A model generated the notes under the pieces. That model did no database searches, was not told the DNA's origin, and worked only from the letters and a program-made list of their open reading frames with translations. Made by a program: the position numbers and the translations under genes. This document shows positions 46,592-54,755 of a stretch of 64,000 nt of DNA, piece after piece; position 1 is the first letter of the stretch; the number at the start of each line of letters is the position of its first letter. The stretch comes from Nitrospira sp. Its GTDB lineage: Bacteria > Nitrospirota > Nitrospiria > Nitrospirales > Nitrospiraceae. Where the stretch lies: the NCBI GenBank assembly GCA_024998685.1, contig JACOEH010000006.1, forward strand, positions 58,403 through 122,402, given 5' to 3'.

Positions 46592-47954
46592 ATGATGAGA
46601 GTGCCCTTCGCGCGCACTTGTTGGTCTGACAGGTTACGGTTGTGGGCGGCCATGGTGGTTTTCCTGAGCCTTCACGGCTGCATGAACTTCGGCGCGATGA
46701 CGCTTGACCGTGACCGGTTCGACTTCACGCAGGCCGTGGCGAATTCCTGGAAGCAGCAAACCCTGCTCAATATCGTGAAACTGCGCTATGCAGACACGCC
46801 GATTTTCGTCGATGTCGGACAAATTGTCAGCGGCTACCAGTTGGTCAGCACTGTCCAGGCCGGCGGCACGGTCTATCAAACCTGGAGACTAGTCCGAGTA
46901 AGGCCCTCAACCCTTTCTTCAATCTTGGCGTGCAAGGACAATACACGGATCGACCCATGATCACCTATGTTCCTTTGACCGGTAGTCAATTTATCCGAAC
47001 CCTCTTGACCCCCATCCACCGATCCGATTGTTCGAGTTGATCGAAGCCGGGTGGCCGGCTGATCGGTTATTCACTGTCGCCGTGCAGACCATGAATGGAC
47101 TGTCCAATAGCAGAGGCGGGTCACAGGGCCGACAGGCAGCCGATCCCGAATTCGCCATGGTGGTCAAGTCCCTTCGGCGGATCCAGGCGTCAGGCGCGGT
47201 GGGATTACGCGTCGACGTCGACAAAGACAAGAAAGGTGAGGGCCTCGTGATGTTTTTTGCAACGAAGAAGGTTCCACCGGAGATCCAGGAGGAGCGAGAT
47301 GCCGTGAAACGCCTGCTCGGTTTGAACCCGGAGAAAACTGAGTTTCAGGTGATCTATGGCGCGGTATCAGATCGGGATGATGTCGTGGCCATACGTACAC
47401 GCTCGGGATTCCAGATCCTGATCGAGCTTGCGTCCTACGTGCAGATTCCCGAGGAGTACGAGAAGGAAAAGCGCGCGTATCCCCATGCCGTCATCCCGCC
47501 CGGGGATCAGGAAGTTCTTCCTCCGCTGATTCGTATCGCGAGCGACGTGTTCCGTCCGACCGATGCCTTCGCCACGGTGCATTATAACGGCAGATGGTAT
47601 TGGATCGAGAATCGTGATCTCGCTTCAAGTGAATTGGCGAAGGGCGGACTCGTACCGATTGCATCGGGGCGTGGTCACAGCACCGCGATCACAATCAAGC
47701 AGAAAAACGCGGTGCTCTGGGGCGGGCGGCTCAAACCGGGGGTGTCGGTGCAAGTTCCCGATGCCCCCTTTGTTCATCTGTTCATTGCGAAGGGGAGTGC
47801 CGACCTCGAAGATGCCGGCGTGCTTCAAAGCGGCGATGCAGTTCGCCTCATAGCTGCCGGCGCGCAGCGCCTAACAGCCGATATCCAATCAGGCGCTGAA
47901 GTGCTTATTTGGGAAACGAATCAGGAGTTTCGATCATCAGAACGTGGGTCATGA
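46592..47954 (+). pseudogene. chimera: frameshifted lipoprotein of unknown family joined to a pirin tail
   Basis: The 5' part encodes a lipoprotein ([19 protein letters not shown]) with [20 protein letters not shown], continues in a second frame ([20 protein letters not shown] and TPI) and in a third from about 47020 ([16 protein letters not shown]), so at least two bases have been lost or gained (near 46885 and 47013). The long third frame reaches GRWYWIENRDLASSE and then turns, in frame, into pirin: KGGLVPIASGRGHSTAITIK and on to the pirin C-terminus. The original lipoprotein C-terminus is gone. I do not recognise the lipoprotein family. Confidence 0.7.
47632..47954 (+). pseudogene. short-pirin C-terminal half (copy 4) within the chimera
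   Basis: From about LAKGGLVPIASGRGH the sequence follows the short pirins (compare LERGGLVPIASGRGQHAAIS at 44030): KNAVLWGGRLKPGVSVQVPD, FVHLFIAKGSADLEDAG, GAEVLIWETNQE. The metal-binding N-terminal cupin is absent. It is joined in frame to the lipoprotein. Similarity is highest to the broken copy at 43586, which suggests a local duplication. Confidence 0.75.
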
Positions 47955-48293
47955 CCACAGGGCGCGAAGATGGAGATATCGTCTTCCAGGTCACCCGAAA
48001 TGGTGACCGTTGTTCTCAACCCATGCCGCCTTCAATCTTGATCGGGCTTTGGGGGAAAAGGGGGAGTCTCGGATTGCCTGGGTCCGACCGACCAGAATCC
48101 GGTCGTGACCAAGCTCGTGAGCAAGGGATTTCTCTAGGTCGTCTTCTTTCGGTTGGTACTTATAGTCTATGCTTACAAATACCCGTTTAAGGTCGAGAGA
48201 ATGAGTATTCGCCAGTCAAAAAGGAGAAGCCATCATGGCTGGCGAACCAATGCGCGCAGATCAAGCCGCTACGGCTGTCGTCTCGAAGCGGGC

Positions 48294-48410
48294 AAATGTG
48301 ATGGAGAGGGCAACCTGACGGACGATGCGACTGCAAAATGGAGCAAAGCCTTGGTCGAGGCGCTGGTGGACCTGGCGATCAGACTGAAAAAGCAACGGCC
48401 TGCTAAGACC
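48294..48410 (+). pseudogene. FMN reductase C-terminal relic, in frame with DoxX
   Basis: KCDGEGNLTDDATAKWSKAL and VEALVDLAIRLKKQ correspond to the last 40 residues of the NADPH-dependent FMN reductases (compare KFDVDGNLKDEKTAQKIREL at 38154). No reductase core precedes it. The frame runs uninterrupted into the DoxX gene. Upstream, 47955-48290 shows only another stranded end (TDQNPVVTKLVSKGFL, stop at about 48137) that I cannot assign. Confidence 0.6.
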
Positions 48411-48446
48411 GGGCACCTCGGTCGTAACCCGAATGAGGAGGAGACC

Positions 48447-48839
48447 ATGCCGTCGTTCATGTACTCCTATACCGCTCAAATGTATGCATTGATGCGCATC
48501 GTCGCTGGTTTCCTGTTTCTCTGGCACGGCACTCAGAAGTTGTTCGGGTTTCCTGGAACGCCGCACCCAGTTCCCCCCTTCGTCGCATACGTCGCCGGTC
48601 CGATCGAATTGATCGGCGGCATGCTCGTGATGATCGGTCTGTTCACCGGGTGGGCGGCGTTTCTCTGTAGCGGTCTGATGGCCGCCGCCTATTGGATGGC
48701 GCACGGCACACAGGCATTGTTGCCCATTCAAAACATGGGGGAGCTCGCAGTTCTGTATTGCTTCACGTTCTTGTACATCTCCTCCCAGGGGTCCGGCATC
48801 TGGAGCGTGGACGCGGTTCGGGGGCAGGTATCGCGATGA
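48447..48839 (+). CDS. DoxX family membrane protein
   Basis: A 130-residue four-helix membrane protein of the DoxX/DoxD family: [60 protein letters not shown], and [21 protein letters not shown] at 48447 (AGGAGGAGACC upstream) is chosen although the same frame is open further upstream through an FMN reductase relic. DoxX-like proteins are linked to quinone-dependent thiosulfate oxidation or to membrane redox stress complexes; role here unknown. Confidence 0.87.
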   Translation: MPSFMYSYTAQMYALMRIVAGFLFLWHGTQKLFGFPGTPHPVPPFVAYVAGPIELIGGMLVMIGLFTGWAAFLCSGLMAAAYWMAHGTQALLPIQNMGELAVLYCFTFLYISSQGSGIWSVDAVRGQVSR

Positions 48840-48889
48840 GGCGAAGATGCCAGCCGGTGGGCGTTATCGCTCGACGGACTCTGAATTTG

Positions 48890-49018
48890 TCGCAGACGCG
48901 CATGCTAAAAGATGCGAATGGGCAGAGCCGGATTTCGACACAAGATTATGCCGTGGCCATGCTTGATGAAGTGGACCAACCGGCTCACGTCAGGCAGCGG
49001 TTCACCGTTGGATATTAA
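48890..49018 (+). pseudogene. NAD(P)H-binding protein, C-terminal relic (copy 2)
   Basis: The last 40 codons read [37 protein letters not shown] and stop, aligned residue by residue with the end of the intact protein at 5871 (LRDANGESRISLEDFAMAMV, HIRRRFTVGY). The remaining 80% of the gene is missing. It stands just upstream of the second DsbA-rhodanese pair, whereas in the first cluster the intact gene lies after the rhodanese. Confidence 0.75.
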
Positions 49019-49193
49019 CAATCGACTGACCTTGTGCCGGTGCGGTGGAACCGGCAACAAACCTCTATTGCGACGGCTCGCATGCGGCATGACGTGGAAC
49101 GGCTACGAGACTCAAGCCATAACTGTTCAAGACTCTGCCAAAAAGAGGAGTTTGAGAACGACTGGACGGCAATCTTCTCGAGGGTGAGTGCTT

Positions 49194-49760
49194 ATGACTA
49201 AGTCATCCAACCATGCAACATCCATCTTTCACATCCGCGACGATGATCACGTCGTCGGACCGGACGGCGCATTAATTACGGTGGTGGGTTACTGCGATTT
49301 TGAATGTCCGTATTGCGGACGCGCCTACCCGATCATGAAGCGGCTCAGGGGCCGATTCCAAGATCGCTTGAGATTCGTCTTTCGGCATTTCCCGCTGATT
49401 CACAAACATCCTCGTGCACAACAGGCCGCAGAAGCCGCGGAAGCAGCCGACGCCCAAGGCGACTTTTGGTCCATGCACGATCTTCTGTTTGAACATCAGG
49501 AAGATTTGGAAGAGGAAGATCTGTTCGCCTACGCCGAAGCGCTCGGCCTCGATGCCGAGCGCTTTGAACGAGATATAACAGACCGGCGCGTTGCGATGCG
49601 CGTCGGTCGTGATGTGGAGAGCGGCCGACGGAACGGCGTCGCAGGGACTCCGACGTTCTTTATCAATGGTTCCCGTCACACGGATGAGGAGACGTTAGAA
49701 GAGGTGATGTTGCGGATGATGGAAAGAAGCGTGTCGACAAACAAGGAGGACGAATTATGA
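49194..49760 (+). CDS. DsbA-family thioredoxin-fold protein, cytosolic form (copy 2)
   Basis: A 188-residue paralogue of the protein at 4686: CDFECPYCGRAYPIMKRL active site, LRFVFRHFPLIHKHPRAQQA, and cis-Pro loop GTPTFFINGSRHTDEETLEE. No signal peptide. ATG at 49194 (AGGGTGAGTG upstream). The stop overlaps the rhodanese start as ATGA, and the rhodanese ribosome site (AAGGAGG) lies inside this gene, so the two proteins are made in a coupled way and probably work together (inference). Confidence 0.9.
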   Translation: MTKSSNHATSIFHIRDDDHVVGPDGALITVVGYCDFECPYCGRAYPIMKRLRGRFQDRLRFVFRHFPLIHKHPRAQQAAEAAEAADAQGDFWSMHDLLFEHQEDLEEEDLFAYAEALGLDAERFERDITDRRVAMRVGRDVESGRRNGVAGTPTFFINGSRHTDEETLEEVMLRMMERSVSTNKEDEL

Positions 49761-50128
49761 CAACCCAAGTGACGATCAACGATCCGGCCAAAGCGAAGGC
49801 CTATTTCGAGGCGAAGATGGCCTTTACCACCGGACCTGTGGAACTCGAACGAATGATGAAAAACAATGAGGTGAATGTCGTCGACGTCCGGGCCGCTGAA
49901 GACTATGCGGAGGGACATATTCCTGGCGCGATCAGTCTGCCCAAGGACCAGTGGCATTCTCTGAAAGGCCTGCGCAAGGATAAGGTCAATGTTCTGTACT
50001 GTTATTCCCAGGTCTGTCATCTCGCCGCGACGGCCGCGGTCGAGTTTGCGGGGAAAGGCTATCCCGTCATGGAATTGGACGGCGGATGGCGCTGGTGGAG
50101 AGACGACGACTTCACGATCGAAAAGTGA
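49757..50128 (+). CDS. rhodanese-like domain protein (copy 2)
   Basis: A 123-residue paralogue of the protein at 5369 with near-identical sequence: VDVRAAEDYAEGHIPGAISL and active loop VLYCYSQVCHLAATAA. As in copy 1, the usual Arg of the rhodanese loop is replaced by Cys, giving C-x4-C. Start overlaps the DsbA-like stop (ATGA). The conservation of both Cys in two copies argues that both are used. Confidence 0.9.
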   Translation: MTTQVTINDPAKAKAYFEAKMAFTTGPVELERMMKNNEVNVVDVRAAEDYAEGHIPGAISLPKDQWHSLKGLRKDKVNVLYCYSQVCHLAATAAVEFAGKGYPVMELDGGWRWWRDDDFTIEK

Positions 50129-50159
50129 CCAAGAAGGGAGAGAAGAAAGGAAGGTGTTT

Positions 50160-50417
50160 ATGGACGACAGACAAGCCACAGACAGCCCGGTGCTTGCGCA
50201 CATCCAAAAACTCGTCGAAGAAGAGCACCGCTTGTTCGAGAAGGGGACTCACGGACCTTCCGGAGACGCGGATCTGCAGCGACTCTCCAAGGTGCAGGTC
50301 GAGTTGGACCAATGTTGGGATCTTTTGCGGCAACGTCGAGCACTTCGGGGATCTGGACTGGATCCCGACATGGCTCAGGTTCGTCCCGCGCAGGTCGTGG
50401 AGAACTACGAACAATAG
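50160..50417 (+). CDS. DUF2630 family small protein (copy 2)
   Basis: An 85-residue paralogue of the protein at 7681: HIQKLVEEEHRLFEKG, LDQCWDLLRQRRALRGSG, VRPAQVVENYEQ. It starts 31 bp after the rhodanese gene with AAGGAAGGTG upstream, so it is probably in the same transcript as DsbA and rhodanese. Function unknown; the repeated association is the best clue. Confidence 0.85.
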   Translation: MDDRQATDSPVLAHIQKLVEEEHRLFEKGTHGPSGDADLQRLSKVQVELDQCWDLLRQRRALRGSGLDPDMAQVRPAQVVENYEQ

Positions 50418-50465
50418 GAAGAAGGCTGAGGTCGGCGAAGTCGGCCTCGTGAAAGGATTACCGAG

Positions 50466-51410
50466 GTGAAAGCGTTACAAATCAAACAATACGGTGGAAA
50501 GGATGTGCTGGAACTGAATCCGAATGCCACCAAGCCGATCGCAGGGAAAGGTCAGGTGCTTGTTGAAGCGCATGCGGCGAGCATCAACCCCATCGACTGG
50601 AAAGTTCGCGCCGGCTATATGAAAGAGATGGTGCCGTTCACCATGCCCGCGACGTTGGGAGGAGATGTGGCAGGCGTGGTCGCCGCGATCGGCGAGTCGG
50701 TTTCCGGCCTGAACGTCGGTGATCGGGTGTATGGGTACCCAAGTCTTTTATCCGGAGGCTCAGGTTCGTTCGCTGAGTTTGTCGTCGCGCCGGCATCGGC
50801 GGTCGCTTCCGCCCCGCAAAAGGTCAACTCAGTCGAGGCAGCCGCGTTGCCGCTTGTCGGCGCCAGCGCCGTGCAAGCTTTGGAACAACACATCAAACTT
50901 GGGCAGGGTCAAAAAATTCTCATTCATGGGGGAGCCGGTGGCATCGGGAGTATCGCCATTCAGGTTGCCAAGTCGATCGGCGCTTATGTGGCCACGACCG
51001 CCGGCGCCGACGATTCGGCCTACGTTCAATCGTTGGGCGCGGATCAGGTGATCGATTACAAGAAGGACCCGTTCGAACAGCGACTGAAAGACTTCGACGC
51101 GGTGTTTGACACGGTGGGCGGGGACACGACGAACAAATCGTTCAAGGTGCTCAAGAAGGGCGGCACGCTGGTGTCGATGATCGGCCGGCCTGACGCGACA
51201 TTGGCCGAACAACAGGGAGTGACGGCCATTGGACAGTTCACCAAAGTCACGACGGATGTTTTAAGACGCTTGGCGCAGCTCGTGGATGGGGGAAAGGTGA
51301 AAATTCGTGTCGCCCAGGTCTTCCCCATAGAGAAAGCCCAAGAGGCGTTTCAATTGGTCGAAGAAGGTCGTCCGCGCGGCAAGGTGGTGTTCGAACTCAG
51401 GCGAGGATAG
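50466..51410 (+). CDS. NADP-dependent quinone oxidoreductase (zinc-free MDR)
   Basis: A 314-residue medium-chain reductase: N-terminal MKALQIKQYGGKDVLELNPN, ASINPIDWKVRAGYMKEM, nucleotide motif ILIHGGAGGIGSIAIQVAK, and the C-terminal EEGRPRGKVVFEL. The zinc ligands of alcohol dehydrogenases are absent, typical of QOR-type enzymes that reduce quinones or enones with NADPH. Start is GTG with GAAAGGATT upstream, 48 bp after DUF2630. An isolated head of a related gene is at 4109. Confidence 0.9.
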   Translation: MKALQIKQYGGKDVLELNPNATKPIAGKGQVLVEAHAASINPIDWKVRAGYMKEMVPFTMPATLGGDVAGVVAAIGESVSGLNVGDRVYGYPSLLSGGSGSFAEFVVAPASAVASAPQKVNSVEAAALPLVGASAVQALEQHIKLGQGQKILIHGGAGGIGSIAIQVAKSIGAYVATTAGADDSAYVQSLGADQVIDYKKDPFEQRLKDFDAVFDTVGGDTTNKSFKVLKKGGTLVSMIGRPDATLAEQQGVTAIGQFTKVTTDVLRRLAQLVDGGKVKIRVAQVFPIEKAQEAFQLVEEGRPRGKVVFELRRG

Positions 51411-51487
51411 TTTTTGATCAACCGGTAAAGGGTTGTTCTCGGTAATGTCTTTGTCGGCGGCATATGAACTGAGGAAGAGGAGGATTC

Positions 51488-52987
51488 ATGGCGAAGTCAG
51501 ACAGCGAAAAAGGCCCCGGTTCTACGATGGGCAGCGGAGCCCCGGCGTCCAGCGATCGTAACTCGCTGACGATCGGTCCCGACGGCCCTATCCTGCTTCA
51601 CGACGTACATTTTCTGGAACAGATGGCGCACTTCAATCGTGAGAAGGTTCCCGAGCGCCAACCCCACGCCAAGGGTGCGGGCGCATTCGGTGTCTTCAAG
51701 ACGACTGAGGACGTCTCCGCTTACACGAAAGCAGCCTTATTCCGGAAGGGCACGGCGACCGAGATGCTCGCGCGCTTCTCCACCGTGGCCGGCGAGGCGG
51801 GCAGCCCCGACACTTGGCGCGACGTGCGCGGCTTCTCGCTCAAATTCTACACCGACGAAGGCAATTACGACTTGGTCGGCAACAACACGCCGATCTTCTT
51901 CGTGCGCGATCCGATGAAGTTCCCGCACTTTATCCGCAGCCAGAAACGGCTTCCCGACTCCGGTCTCCGAGACAATCACATGCAGTGGGATTTCTGGACC
52001 CACAACCCCGAAACCGCGCATCAGGTGACCTACCTGATGGGCGAGCGCGGGCTTCCGCGCACCTGGCGGCACATGAACGGTTATGGCTCCCACACCTACA
52101 TGTGGATCAATGCCGCCGGCGACAAATTCTGGGTGAAATATCATTTCCACACCAAACAAGGCATGGCGTTCTTCAGCCATCAAGAGGCGGCCGCCATGGC
52201 AGGCACTGATGCCGACTTTCATCGCCGCGATCTGTTCGAAGCGATCGCGCGCGGCGAGCATCCGAGTTGGGTCCTCTCGGTCCAGGTCATGCCCTATGCG
52301 GCCGCCAAGACCTATCGGATCAATCCGTTCGACCTGACCAAGACCTGGCCGCACGCGGATTACCCGCTGATCAAGGTCGGCACGATGACGCTGAACCGCA
52401 ACCCCGAGAATTTCTTCGCCCAAATCGAGCAAGCGGCCTTCTCGCCGGGAAACACGGTGCCGGGCATCGGTCTGTCGCCCGACAAGATGCTGCTCGGCCG
52501 TGCCTTCGCCTACGCTGATGCGCAGCGCAACCGCATCGGGGCCAACTTTCACCAGTTGCCGGTCAACCAGCCCAAGGTGCCCGTGAACACCTATCTGTTC
52601 GACGGCCAAATGGCTTATCACCACAGCGGCAACGCACCGGTCTATGCCACCAACAGCGGCGGGCGAAGCTGGGCGGACGAGACCGGTCCGGCTGGCGACG
52701 GGTGGGAAGCCGACGGCGAGCTGGTCCGCAGCGCCTACACGCTCCGTGCCGAGGATGATGACTTCACCCAGCCGGGTATCCTGGTGCGCGACGTGTTCAA
52801 CGATACGCAACGGACGAAACTGGTCGATCAAGTCTCGGGCAGCCTGCTCGGCGGCGTGCGCGGCGAAGTGCTCGAACGGGCCTTCCGATACTGGAAGAAC
52901 ATCGACGCCGATATCGGGAAGCGGGTCGAGGCGAAGGTGCAGGCGGGTAGCGCAACGAGACCCGCCAAAGGCATGGGCAAGGGCTGA
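51488..52987 (+). CDS. katA: monofunctional heme catalase, small-subunit type
   Basis: A 499-residue clade 3-like catalase that breaks down hydrogen peroxide. Catalytic His block [20 protein letters not shown], the catalytic Asn segment [18 protein letters not shown], and the heme-ligand Tyr motif [16 protein letters not shown]. Cytosolic (no signal peptide). AGGAGGATT precedes the start. Codon use here is more GC-rich than in the genes at 1-24 kb, as it is for the following GlcG, aldo/keto reductase and PoxB genes, which suggests a separate origin for this block. Confidence 0.96.
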   Translation: MAKSDSEKGPGSTMGSGAPASSDRNSLTIGPDGPILLHDVHFLEQMAHFNREKVPERQPHAKGAGAFGVFKTTEDVSAYTKAALFRKGTATEMLARFSTVAGEAGSPDTWRDVRGFSLKFYTDEGNYDLVGNNTPIFFVRDPMKFPHFIRSQKRLPDSGLRDNHMQWDFWTHNPETAHQVTYLMGERGLPRTWRHMNGYGSHTYMWINAAGDKFWVKYHFHTKQGMAFFSHQEAAAMAGTDADFHRRDLFEAIARGEHPSWVLSVQVMPYAAAKTYRINPFDLTKTWPHADYPLIKVGTMTLNRNPENFFAQIEQAAFSPGNTVPGIGLSPDKMLLGRAFAYADAQRNRIGANFHQLPVNQPKVPVNTYLFDGQMAYHHSGNAPVYATNSGGRSWADETGPAGDGWEADGELVRSAYTLRAEDDDFTQPGILVRDVFNDTQRTKLVDQVSGSLLGGVRGEVLERAFRYWKNIDADIGKRVEAKVQAGSATRPAKGMGKG

Positions 52988-53039
52988 GCCTGCCTCGTCC
53001 GCGGTATGCACGCGGCCGAGCTTCATCTAAGGAGGGGTC

Positions 53040-53438
53040 ATGATGACGCTGAACGATGCAAGAAACATTATCGCCGCCGCCGAGAAAAAGGCGACGGAAA
53101 TAGGTCAGCCGATGAACATCGCGGTCGCCGATGCCGGCGGAAACCTTGTCGCGCACGTGCGGATGGATGGGGCCTGGATCGGCAGTATCGATATTTCCAT
53201 GAAGAAGGCCTTTACCGCGCGCGCGTTCGATATTGCCACGAAAGACCTCGCGACTCAGTCTCAGTCGGGCGGCCAGTTCTTCGGGATTCATGCGTCCAAC
53301 GACGGCCGCGTCATGATCTTTGCGGGCGGCGTTCCGCTCAAACGAGACGGGAAGATCGTCGGCGCCGTCGGCGTCAGTGGGGGTTCGGGCGAGCAGGATC
53401 ATGCCGTGGCGGAAGCCGGCGCTGCGGCCTATAAATAA
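53040..53438 (+). CDS. GlcG/HbpS family heme-binding-like protein
   Basis: A 132-residue protein of the GlcG/HbpS family: LNDARNIIAAAEKKATEIGQ, MNIAVADAGGNLVAHVRMDG, SIDISMKKAFTARAF and VGAVGVSGGSGEQDHAVAEA. HbpS from Streptomyces binds heme and guards against redox stress; many relatives lie next to catalases or alcohol/glycolate enzymes. Its place 52 bp after katA fits a heme- or peroxide-linked role. AAGGAGGGGTC precedes the ATGATG start. Confidence 0.87.
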   Translation: MMTLNDARNIIAAAEKKATEIGQPMNIAVADAGGNLVAHVRMDGAWIGSIDISMKKAFTARAFDIATKDLATQSQSGGQFFGIHASNDGRVMIFAGGVPLKRDGKIVGAVGVSGGSGEQDHAVAEAGAAAYK

Positions 53439-53552
53439 CGGGCTGGAACGTCATGGCCTATCAGCATGGCCCATCAGATGGGTCATGCGAATACGGCACG
53501 CTCGAATGCCGGCGCGAGTGCATGAGCTAAGGAGAAAGAGGAGGAATACACC

Positions 53553-54743
53553 ATGGCCAACAATCGTGGAGTTGCCTATATGGGGCCTGGAAAGGTTGAG
53601 GTGAAAACCATCGACTTTCCAAAGTTGATCGGGCCCGGCGGGAGGAAATGCGAGCACGGCGTAATCCTAAAAATCGTCTCGACCAACATTTGCGGAAGCG
53701 ACCAGCATATGGTGAGAGGCCGGACCACAGCGCCCATAGGACTTATTTTGGGTCATGAGATTACGGGTGAGGTGATCGCAGCCGGACGCGATGTGGAGTT
53801 CATCAAAGTCGGAGACCTCGTGTCGGTTCCGTTCAACATCGCCTGCGGTCGTTGTCGGCTCTGTAAGGAGCGCTACACAGGCGTGTGTCTGAATGTGAAT
53901 CCTTCGCGGCCCGGGGGCGCGTATGGGTATGTCGATATGGGCGGATGGATCGGCGGGCAAGCCGAATACGTCATGGTGCCCTATGCCGATTTCAATCTCC
54001 TCAAGTTTCCGGATAAGGCTCAAGCGATGGCAAAGATTCGCGATCTGACCTGCTTGAGCGACATCCTGCCGACCGGGTATCACGGGTGCATCACGGCCGG
54101 TGTGACGACCGGCTCCACTGTTCTGATTTCCGGTGCCGGGCCGGTGGGGCTTGCCGCGGCCGCCTCCGCCTTTCTTCTGGGCGCCGCAGTCGTCATCGTC
54201 ACCGACTTCAACAAGGAGCGTCTTGTCCAGGCGCGTTCCTTCGGATGCGAAACGATTGATCTGTCGGACGGCGGGACGATCACGGAGCGTATCGAGCAGA
54301 TCCTCGGAGTGCCTGAAGTCGACTGTGCCGTCGATTGCGTGGGGTTTGAAGCGAAGGGGCACGGCGGGGCGGATCAACCTGCCGTCGTGCTGAACCAGTT
54401 GATGGATGTGACGCGCGCGGCAGGCGCGATCGGCATCCCAGGTCTGTATGTCACCGAGGATCCAGGAGCCAAGGACAGCGACGCACAAACCGGCAATCTC
54501 ATCCTTCGCTTCGGCCTCGGATGGGCCAAATCGCACTCATTCTTCACCGGCCAGGCGCCGGTCATGAAGTACCACCGGGGCTTGATGATGGCCATCCTCC
54601 ACGACCGGATCCAGATTGCGAAAGCCGTCAACGTGCAGGTCATTACGTTGGACCAGGCTCCCCAGGGCTACAAGGACTTCGACCAAGGAGCCGCCAATAA
54701 ATTTGTCATTGATCCCCACGGCAGCCTGAAGAAGGCCGCATAG
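53553..54743 (+). CDS. fdhA: glutathione-independent formaldehyde dehydrogenase
   Basis: A 396-residue zinc-dependent MDR. Catalytic zinc: NICGSDQHMVRGR and GHEITGEVIAAG; structural zinc Cys cluster ACGRCRLCKERYTGVCL; the long insertion after it (NPSRPGGAYGYVDMGGWIGG) and the C-terminal GLGWAKSHSFFTGQ match Pseudomonas putida FdhA, which oxidises formaldehyde to formate with bound NAD and no glutathione. NAD motif SGAGPVGLAAAASAFLLGA. Cytosolic. Start preceded by AAAGAGGAGG. PoxB follows 12 bp after the stop. Confidence 0.9.
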   Translation: MANNRGVAYMGPGKVEVKTIDFPKLIGPGGRKCEHGVILKIVSTNICGSDQHMVRGRTTAPIGLILGHEITGEVIAAGRDVEFIKVGDLVSVPFNIACGRCRLCKERYTGVCLNVNPSRPGGAYGYVDMGGWIGGQAEYVMVPYADFNLLKFPDKAQAMAKIRDLTCLSDILPTGYHGCITAGVTTGSTVLISGAGPVGLAAAASAFLLGAAVVIVTDFNKERLVQARSFGCETIDLSDGGTITERIEQILGVPEVDCAVDCVGFEAKGHGGADQPAVVLNQLMDVTRAAGAIGIPGLYVTEDPGAKDSDAQTGNLILRFGLGWAKSHSFFTGQAPVMKYHRGLMMAILHDRIQIAKAVNVQVITLDQAPQGYKDFDQGAANKFVIDPHGSLKKAA

Positions 54744-54755
54744 GAGGCTCTCCAT

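Noticed and set aside
51737..53026. 429-codon open frame on the minus strand
   Set aside because: Fully antisense to katA, whose protein is unmistakable; composition (Arg, Ala, His, Gly) is that of a shadow frame.
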